Source: Pedinophyceae sp. YPF-701
Taxonomy: Eukaryota; Chlorophyta; Pedinophyceae
NCBI GenBank assembly: GCA_916048055.1
Contig: CAJZHL010000001.1
Location: forward strand, 1,240,001-1,304,000
Direction: 5' to 3'
DNA length: 64,000 nt
A program made the position numbers and the translations under genes. Each line of letters starts with the position of its first letter. The stretch's first letter is position 1. This document shows, piece after piece, positions 57,388 to 64,000 of this stretch. The notes under the pieces were generated by a model. The model was not told where the DNA came from and did not search any database. It saw nothing but the letters and a program-made list of their open reading frames with translations.

Positions 57388-59168
57388 ATGATGGACCCAG
57401 ACGCTCCGAGCGCCGCACACCCGGAACCGGTGCCGGGGGGCGAGTCCGCGGCAGCGAAGAAGAAGCGCAAGAAGAAGAAGAAGAAGAAAAAGGCGAATGC
57501 TGCCGCGGAGGGCGACATGGCCGGCAGCGGCGCGGTGCCCACGTCTGCAACCAACCAAGCAGGTTCGCGCGCAGATACACAACAGCTCACGATGCGCTTG
57601 CATGCCGCAACGCATGCAGCAGCTGCGGTGCACCTGCCCGCGCGCAAACGTCGCGACCGAGAGGGCCCTGTCCGAGTCGGCACCAAGGAACACCTGCACT
57701 GCTGGCTCGCGCCTGCCGGGCGCCCCGGGGGCCCGCGCTCCGCCGCCCCCGACCCCGGTGCGTTGTCGTGTATCGTACTCGCAGCTGAAGGCAGCGAGGA
57801 GGAGGACGACGCCCCTGACAGCAAGGGGAGCGGAGTTGGTTCCCACGCGGCCACGCGGCCCGCCCTGAAGCTCACGCCAGCCCTGCGCGCCGACGTTGCG
57901 CCCACGGACGACGACCGAGACGAACCGATGGTGCGTCCTAGATGCGCAACAGGCGCGCACACCGCGTCTCCGACCGTGGCGGCTCGTCCTGGCACACTAC
58001 CCTGAGATCTGAGCCCCGGCCGCCCCGTGGCGCCCGCAGGTCGAGCTGCTCACCACGCCCTCGCAGGCCGAGCTCGACAAGCGCTTCGAGAAGGAGCTCG
58101 CGTCGCGCGTGCCGCGGAAAATGGTCGCCCTCAGCATCGACGACCCCACGCACGACCGCAACGGTGGGAGCCGCGCGGAGCCCCCCGAGGCCCAACTGCT
58201 CCCGACGCCGTCCGCCAAGGAAGTCGACAACATCTTCAGCCGCGAACTCGGCCACGCCGCGGCCGACAAGTGCGCCCCGCGCCCGCCCCCCACCGCACCG
58301 CACCGCCGCACCCTCGCGCCACCGCGTGCCACCTCCGCGCCCCGCCCGCGCTCGCAGGTCGCCCAAGCCGCGCAAGGCCATCGCGCCGCTGTCCCTCGCG
58401 GCCTCCGCGGCGCCCCCGCAGGACGAGCCCGAGGTGCCGCGGCTCCTGACGCCCAGCGCGCAGCAGGTCGACTCCATCTTCGCGCGCGAGCTCGCGAGCC
58501 AGTGCGAGGAGCCCGCCGCCGCGCCGCCGCGCGTCCGGCCCTCCCTGCGCATCGCGTCGCCGTCGGACAGGAAGGGCGAGACCGCGGAGCCGGACGTGGC
58601 TCTCCTGGCGACGCCCAGCGCCAAGGAAGTGGACTCGATCTTCGCGCGGGAGCTCGCGACGCAGTCGAACGACCGCGCACCGCCCGGCCGCCGAACGCCC
58701 CCGCCGCTGTCGGTGGCGCCGGCCGGCGAGAGGGGCGCGCCGGGGCCGTCCGGGGCCGCGCCGGAGCCGCTGCCGACGCCGTCGCGCAGGGAGGTGGAGG
58801 AACGGCTCGCGCGGGAGCTCGAGCGGCTGGACTCGAGCGGCGGCGGGCCCGGCGGGGGCTCAGCGGTAGCGACCCCGCCGTCTGCGCGGCCAGTGTCGGC
58901 GCCGTCGCACAGGCCGGGGAAGCCGCTGTCGGCGCCGCCGTCCGCGCACCCGGTGGCGCCCGACGAGGTGCCGCGGCCGGGCGTGACGCACGCGTACACG
59001 ACGCTGGTGTTCGGCGCGGACTACCCCGACGGCGTTGACGTGGCGGCGCGGGAGTCGTACCTCGCGGACGACGAGTTCGAGGCCGTGCTGGGGATGCCGA
59101 AGGAGCTGTTCTACGGCATGAAGAGGTGGCGGCAGATAGAGGCGAAGAAGGCGGTGGGGCTCTTTTGA
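57388..59168 (+). CDS. Villin headpiece protein with five-copy TPS repeat
   Basis: Exons 57388-57562, 57785-57930, 58040-58269 and 58358-59168 give 453 residues. Introns of 222, 109 and 88 nt have matching phases. The C-terminal 36 residues form a villin headpiece (YLADDEFEAVLGMPKE... to KAVGLF), an F-actin-binding module, preceded by the usual linker (YTTLVFGADYPDGVDV). The N-terminus has a Lys cluster (KKKRKKKKKKKK) that could bind nucleus, nucleic acid or acidic lipid. Between them lie five copies of LLxTPSAKEVDxIFARELA: ELLTTPSQAELDKRFEKEL, QLLPTPSAKEVDNIFSREL, RLLTPSAQQVDSIFAREL, LLATPSAKEVDSIFAREL and PLPTPSRREVEERLAREL. No gelsolin repeats are present. The TPS sites suit proline-directed kinases. 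Probably an actin scaffold. Confidence 0.82.
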
Positions 59169-59822
59169 ACGGAGTGCGCCGCTGGCGTGTGAGTGAGGCT
59201 GCAATATCTGTGTATTGAACATGCAGTGTGACAAACGTGTCACACCGGAGGTCACGTTAACCAAGGAAAGGGGTGGCCGAGCAACGACGTGGTGGAGTAC
59301 CCGCACGCAGGATGAGCAAGCTGCAGCAACAAGTGTCGGGGTCCCAATCACCTGCGCACGCAGCTCGAGTGAAGTCTTCGATGAGTGACGAGCCCCGCGG
59401 GCGTGCGGGTACTCGTCGGCAAGCCCCACCACGCGTCCCGATGTCGTCGGCCGGCGACCCTGCCCAGCAAGACAGCACGCATGACATCACGCATGTCAGG
59501 TGACAGCCCCTCACGTCACTGTGTGAGTCTGCGTCATCCGGACGATAGCACACCCGCATTTTGGTTCGTGCGTGGGTGGTCTATTCATACTCTGTGAGCC
59601 TGCGGGTCGTGCGAGGGCACACTGGTTTCGCGGTCAGGCCAGGTTGTCACCTGTCATGCGCGTGGTCGCTACGGTGGGAAACGTTCGGCACAACAATTGA
59701 CCAAGCAGGAGGGCACAGAAGCTGTCTCCGTGCCCGCGAGACAGAAGAATCCGCAAAGCGCACACAGTCTCGTTTACGCTGCTTACACCCCCTGAGACGC
59801 CGGCGCGCGCGGCGGGGCCCCG
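59169..59822. other. Convergent intergenic region
   Basis: These 654 nt between convergent stop codons are lower in GC than coding sequence. They contain the hairpin at 59226-59245. No gene is supported. Confidence 0.45.
59226..59245 (+). terminator. Perfect 8-bp hairpin in the 3' region of the villin headpiece gene
   Basis: GTGTGACA, loop AACG, TGTCACAC, starting 58 nt after the stop codon. It could be a 3' UTR structure or a protein-binding palindrome. No T-run follows, so a bacterial-style terminator is not implied. Confidence 0.4.
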
Positions 59823-60612
59823 CTACCGCCCCGCGGCCGCGAGCTTCTCGTCGGCCTCCCGCAGGCTCCGCACGAGGTGTTTGATGCGGTAATTGGCCTT
59901 CTCTACCTCCTTGAGAGCAAAGTCCTTTTCCCGCACCGCAGCGTCCAGCTGGCCCTTCAGCTCCGCCTGCGGACCGGCGCCGCACGGTGACCTTTCGGTC
60001 GACGAGCCCGGGCGCCGTGCGCGGGGGTGAGAAGCGTGCGAGCACAAGAGGAGGAAACACCCGCTGTGTGTTTCCTTCCGAAATTTCTGCATTTGCGGGT
60101 CCGACGGAAGTCGAAGCGCGTGGGGCGTTGATGCTGGGCTGCTTCTCTTACCTGCTCTTGCTGAGCCTGCACGAGCGCGCCTCGGATGGCGCTGAGGGCT
60201 GACAGAGTGGTGGGTCCATCGATGCCCTGCGCCTTGCCCTGACCCGCTGCAAGTCGTCGATGCACCCGCTGGGTTCGTCAGCAGGCAGGAAAGATGTCGG
60301 CCCGCCAAGGTCGGGTGCAGCGGGACGGAGAGCGCCGAGAAAAGGCACGGCTGCTGGACGCTACGCTGCTACAAGCAGGTCTCTGTCGCTAGCTCACGGA
60401 AAAAACACATTTCAAGGATGTTCCCGTGTGTCTCTGATCCCTCGGCCATCGGTCGTCAGTGGTATGGTCGTAAGCAGGCGCGCGGGAGGGCCCCAGCGGC
60501 ACCAGTGTGTCCCAAAGCAGCACTCACCCGCTAGTGCCGCCTCTACGGCCGTCAGCCGCTTCTCGGCCTCCGCTGCGCGCGCCTCATACGCAGCGACCGT
60601 CGCAGCGTCCAT
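59823..60612 (-). CDS. Small coiled-coil protein, 107 residues
   Basis: Exons 60528-60612, 60152-60246 and 59823-59966 join in phase across introns of 281 nt (GTGAGT...TTGCAG) and 185 nt (GTAAGA...CCGCAG). These donors are the most consensus-like in the window. The product starts MDAATVAAYEARAAEAEKRL and ends KANYRIKHLVRSLREADEKL plus a few residues. It is almost entirely helical with heptad spacing, except for a short central GIDGPTTLSALSAIRG. It has no signal, membrane or catalytic motif. The tail recalls small plant coiled-coil proteins of unknown role, but I cannot name a family. It probably dimerises or forms part of a larger complex. It shares an upstream region with homoserine dehydrogenase. 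Confidence 0.7.
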
Positions 60613-61051
60613 CCTCTCGTCGCTCTGTCGTGTCCGCGCGCAGCGCGGTAAGCAATGAGAAAAGAAGAGGCGGCTCGAACGCTGTCTGTCTACGAAGTTC
60701 GGCGTCGAATCGATGCGAACACCATGGACCTGGCGCCCCTTCGCAGCCGGCAACACGGCCGCGACCGCCGCTGTGGGGGTGTCAGGACGAAGTCAGGGTC
60801 TGTCGCGTTGCTCGGGGGAGTCGCAGCCCCGTGCCATGCAGGCGGCGTCGAGTACCCACCCTGGGCGGCGCGGCGGGCACTCGCTGTCCAGTGCCACGAC
60901 GCTCGCGATCGCGGAGAGACGACCCTCACAGCCGCGCGTTCCGCCGCTCAGCTCCTCGTGCGGTGCTCTCCGGGCGCGCACTCGTCCTCCGAGGTGCTCT
61001 TTTCGCTTCCCGGGTGCCCATACCCCGTGTGGGTCTGATCCCTGCGTCCTC
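60613..61051. promoter_or_regulatory. Divergent upstream region of the coiled-coil and homoserine dehydrogenase genes
   Basis: These 439 nt lie between the two start codons and probably contain both promoters. Open frames across it are shadows. No clear motif is visible. Confidence 0.45.
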
Positions 61052-63081
61052 ATGGCACTGGCCACCGCCCTCCGTCCCCAGATACTGCGTCCAGGACAAG
61101 CCGGCAGCAACCAACTGCGCATCGTCCACCCGCAGCAGCGCAACCTCCGCCCCGTCCTCGGCGCCCGCCGGGCTCGCGCGGCCAGATCTCTCGAGATGAA
61201 GGCCGCGAAGATTGGTGTCGGCGTCGTTGGAGTCGGCCTCATCGGCTCCGAGCTCCTCCTCCAGGTGCTGGATCACTCCCCGCTCGCGGACCGCGTGCTG
61301 TCCGACTGCGCCGCCACGAGCTCGCGAACGCAGCTCACGTTACGTGACATTCACCACGCGAAGTGTCGTGCGCGAGGACCGCAGATTGAGACGGAGGCGG
61401 CGCGCTTGGCAGCCTGCGGCGTTGACATCGCAGTGCTGGGGCTCGCCAACTCGCGCAAGATGCATCTCGCGAGCAGTTCCGCGGGCGAGGTCGTGCCGAC
61501 GGGATGGAAGGACGCGTTGGCGGGGTCCGCGCCGGCCGCGGACCTCGCGGCGTTCGCGGACCACGTCAAGAGCGAGTGCGCGGCGAGCGGGCGCCACCCG
61601 GTGCTCGTAGACAACACCGCGAGCGACGTGCCGCCGTCGCACTACCTGCAGTGGATGGACAAGGGGATCAGCGTGATCACGCCGAACAAGAGGTTCGCGA
61701 CCGGCCCGATCGCCGACTACAACCAGGTGAGCACACCAGCACTCGAGAAACCCTGTCTTCCAACGACCCGCTGACTTCTTCCACGCCAACCGCCTCTCGC
61801 ACGCGCCACGCTCCCCCGCGGCCTCCTGCCGCCCACCCGCGCCTCACACACTGGCACACGCCCTTCGCGGCGTCAGCCGCACGTCCGCGCCGCCACCCAA
61901 CAACAGCCCCAACACAAACACATACAAATATGCAAACACGTACAAATATGCATTACCTACATAGGAAATGCCAAACCAACAGCAACACCGCGGCACCCCT
62001 ATCATCCTCGGCACCCCGCCGTAGCCCCTCGTCGCGCTCGCGCTCGTTCACGCCTAGCGGGGGGGCCTCGAGCCTCGACCGTTGAACCGCATGCATGACC
62101 ACGTGCCTCCCGCTCCCCCGCGCAGGCGCGCAAGCTGGCGACGTCGACGGACGCGACGTTCTTCTACGAGGCGACCGTCGGCGCGGGCCTCCCGCTGCTG
62201 TCCACGCTGAAGACGCTGCGCGCGACGGGCGACAAGATTGTGCGCATTGAGGGAATCCTGAGCGGGACGCTGTCGTACATCTTCAACACGGTGACGCCCG
62301 CGGACAACTTCAGCGACGTCGTCAAGGGCGCCAAGGACCAGGGGTTCACCGAGCCCGACCCGCGCGACGACCTCAGCGGCACCGACGTCCAGCGCAAGGT
62401 CACCATCCTCGCCAGGTGCGCGGCGGCCGCGACGATCGAGCGGGAAAACCGCCCACGCCCTGTCCTGCCTGCGCACTTGCAGCCCTGCGGCAGCGGCGCG
62501 CCGGCACCCGCGACCTCTCGCCCTGCGCTGCATGTCCAGAGTGACATGTTGCTCCGCGGCCGAGAGACGCCTCCGACGGCGTCTCGGCCGGTTCGAGACG
62601 GCACGGTGCCCCCGCCCTCACGCTCACGCACTGTTCGTTGCGCGTTTCCAGGGAGTGCGGCATGACCGTGGAGCTCGACGACGTCCCGGTGTCGTCGTTG
62701 GTGCCGGCGGCGCTCTCGTCGCCAGACATCGACGCCGCGGCGTTCCTCGAGCGCCTCCCGGAGTTCGACGCCGAGTTCAGCCAGCGCATCAAGGACGCGG
62801 ACGCGCGCGGCGAGGTCCTGCGGTTCGTCGGCGTGGTCGACCCCGTCGCGGGCAAGTGCAGCGTGGAGCTGCAGTCGTACCCGAAGTCCCACCCCTTCGC
62901 GTCGCTCCAGGGCGCCGACAACATCGTGCAGTTCCAGACGAGCCGCTACAGCAAGGAGAGCCCGCTGCTCGTGCGCGGGCCCGGCGCCGGCGCCGCGGTG
63001 ACTGCCATGGGGGTGTTCGGGGACCTGCTGCAGGTCGCCAACCACAAGGGGTCGCCGGAGCTGTGGCGCGGGCCGGAGTGA
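61052..63081 (+). CDS. Homoserine dehydrogenase, monofunctional, plastid-targeted
   Basis: Exons 61052-61264, 61385-61726, 62126-62415 and 62652-63081 give 424 residues. The first 49 residues (MALATALRPQILRPGQAGSN... ending ARAARSLEM) are basic and hydroxylated, like a plastid transit peptide. The mature enzyme starts with the NAD(P)-binding fold KIGVGVVGVGLIGSELLLQ. It contains DNTASDVPPSHY, the GISVITPNKRFATGP segment, EATVGAGLPLLSTLKTL and GILSGTLSYIFNT with TEPDPRDDLSGTDVQRKVTI. The C-terminus has LLVRGPGAGAAVTAMGVFGD. It reduces aspartate semialdehyde to homoserine in the threonine/methionine branch. No aspartate kinase domain or ACT domain is present, unlike the bifunctional plant enzyme, so threonine feedback through ACT domains is not expected. 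Intron 61265-61384 is 120 nt, in frame and stopless. Confidence 0.88.
61265..61384 (+). other. In-frame stopless intron of homoserine dehydrogenase
   Basis: The exon ends CTCCAG, the intron starts GTGCTG, has branch-like ACGTGACATT and ends GACCGCAG. It is 120 nt with no stop. Removing it joins GSELLLQ to IETEAARLAACGVDIAVLGL, as in the family. Keeping it would insert 40 Arg/Cys-rich residues into the Rossmann fold. Confidence 0.7.
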
Positions 63082-63281
63082 GACGCAGGCCGCTCCGGGA
63101 GGCGGGTCGTCGGCAGTGCGGCAAGAGAGGGCTGTGTGCAAGAACGGGCCTGTGGCAGCCGTTGCTGCCGTGCTGCGCGACGTGTGACGCCAGAGTGCGA
63201 CGTGACTGCATCCTGCACCGCGCAGCCACGCTCGCAGCCGCCGCAGCTGCCCTCAATATGCAACGTGGGGGATGTCGACAA
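63082..63281. other. Short convergent intergenic region
   Basis: Two hundred bases separate convergent stop codons. No motif is recognised. Confidence 0.4.
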
Positions 63282-64000
63282 TCACACGAGGGGCACGTTC
63301 TCGTGGCCCGACCCGATTGATATTTTCCGCTCGTTCGGAGGCGTCTCCGGCGCCGGACTGTCGTACCCCGACGCGCCCTCGCTCGCCGCACTCTCCCCCG
63401 CCACGCCCCCGAACAGCTGCGGGTCCAGTGCCGGTCGCGGCGGCAGCGCAGCCTCCGGGGTGCCCGGCTCGCTCGGGCGCTGCGGAGACGCCGCCGGCTG
63501 CTGCTCCGCGCCGGACGCCTCCTCCCTCTTGAACGACGCGCTCTTCTGCGCGCGCTTGTCCGCGTAGGCCTTGAACGACTCCTTGGCCTTTCCTACGAAC
63601 TTTGCGAACCCACGCGAGGCCGCCGACGTGCCCGCGGAGATCGTCTCGCCCACGGTCATCGTCCGGCCGAACTTCGGCGTGCCCTTCCCGCCGCTCGAGC
63701 TGCTCGCGTTGCGCCGGTGGCCCGCGCCGTTGGCCGACGCGTCGAGGGGCGCCTCGCCCGCCGCCACGCCGCGCACGCCCGCCGGCAGCGCGAGCTTCAG
63801 GTACGCGTCGTCGCGGCGCTTCAGGAGCTCCTTGAGCATGCCGTGCTCCGTGTGCATCCGCGCCACCATCGCCTCCCATTTGTCCTTCAACTCCCAGTAC
63901 TCGTGTGACAGACTGGCCAGCTCGTGGTGCTTGGTGACCAGGGCCGTCTCGCTGTCGCGGAGCTGCTGCAGCGTCGCGAACGCCGCGCCCTGGAGCGTCG
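63282..64000 (-). CDS. Coiled-coil protein, C-terminal part only
   Basis: The frame is open to the right edge, so the N-terminus is missing. At least 238 residues are visible. The first 70 are a coiled coil (ATLQQLRDSETALVTKHHEL, then EYWELKDKWEAMVARMHTEH). A Ser/Gly linker follows (RRNASSSSGGKGTPKFGRTM), then a short basic helix, FAKFVGKAKESFKAYADKRA, that could bind membranes or acidic partners, and a Pro/Ser/Glu-rich disordered tail ending at TGA near 63282. The pattern suits a membrane-tethering or cytoskeletal adaptor. I do not recognise the family. Confidence 0.65.
   Translation of the reverse strand, partial: TLQGAAFATLQQLRDSETALVTKHHELASLSHEYWELKDKWEAMVARMHTEHGMLKELLKRRDDAYLKLALPAGVRGVAAGEAPLDASANGAGHRRNASSSSGGKGTPKFGRTMTVGETISAGTSAASRGFAKFVGKAKESFKAYADKRAQKSASFKREEASGAEQQPAASPQRPSEPGTPEAALPPRPALDPQLFGGVAGESAASEGASGYDSPAPETPPNERKISIGSGHENVPLV

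Noticed and set aside
38495-59168. Functional actin gene cluster (C-CAP, villin headpiece protein)
   Set aside because: The two genes are 18 kb apart with unrelated genes between and opposite orientation. Proximity looks accidental.
62580-62600. tRNA B-box-like GGTTCGAGAC
   Set aside because: It lies inside a homoserine dehydrogenase intron, with no A box, acceptor stem or cloverleaf partner sequences around it.

Overview
This window is nuclear DNA of a GC-rich, plastid-bearing, probably unicellular eukaryote. Spliceosomal introns interrupt nearly every conserved gene. The gene set includes a kinesin-13, LSm2, a cyclase-associated-protein C-domain, a villin headpiece protein, a homoserine dehydrogenase with a transit-peptide-like leader, an organelle-type seryl-tRNA synthetase and a plant-PRR-like receiver protein. 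The PRR-like receiver points to the green lineage (Viridiplantae). That placement is an inference and was not tested by phylogeny.

Layout. 1-31369 (minus strand): one giant gene, at least 10,422 residues in the window and still open at the left edge. It encodes a secreted mosaic of a signal peptide, about 40 six-cysteine modules, nine FG-GAP-like propeller regions alternating with cysteine blocks, and more than 45 RCC1/BLIP-II-like repeats. 32541-35348 (plus): a divergently transcribed type II membrane protein with a canonical EF-hand just inside the membrane. 35820-37561 and 38495-39268 (minus): an unrecognised CxxC protein and a C-domain-only actin-binding CAP. 39991-42967 (minus): kinesin-13 with a SAM-like N-terminus. 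43616-44087 (plus): LSm2 with a GC-AG intron. 45946-47062 (plus): a soluble EF-hand-like protein. 47.06-49.3 kb: non-coding, with a degenerate repeat array and a G-rich tract. 49319-53266 (minus): the PRR-like receiver protein. 54355-56682 (plus): seryl-tRNA synthetase. 57388-59168 (plus): villin headpiece protein with five copies of a short repeat. 59823-60612 (minus): small coiled-coil protein. 61052-63081 (plus): homoserine dehydrogenase. 63282-64000 (minus, partial): coiled-coil protein.

The right half is a normal compact gene neighbourhood of unrelated housekeeping and cytoskeletal genes. The left half is the exceptional part: a giant modular secreted protein facing a calcium-sensing membrane protein across a 1.2 kb shared upstream region. 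Their products could both act at the cell surface, but only position and predicted topology support a link. Two genes (PRR-like and kinesin-13) each carry one frame break in an extremely GC-rich tract, both consistent with a single missing base, so assembly error should be considered. Exon boundaries were deduced by eye from splice motifs, phase agreement and protein-family continuity.
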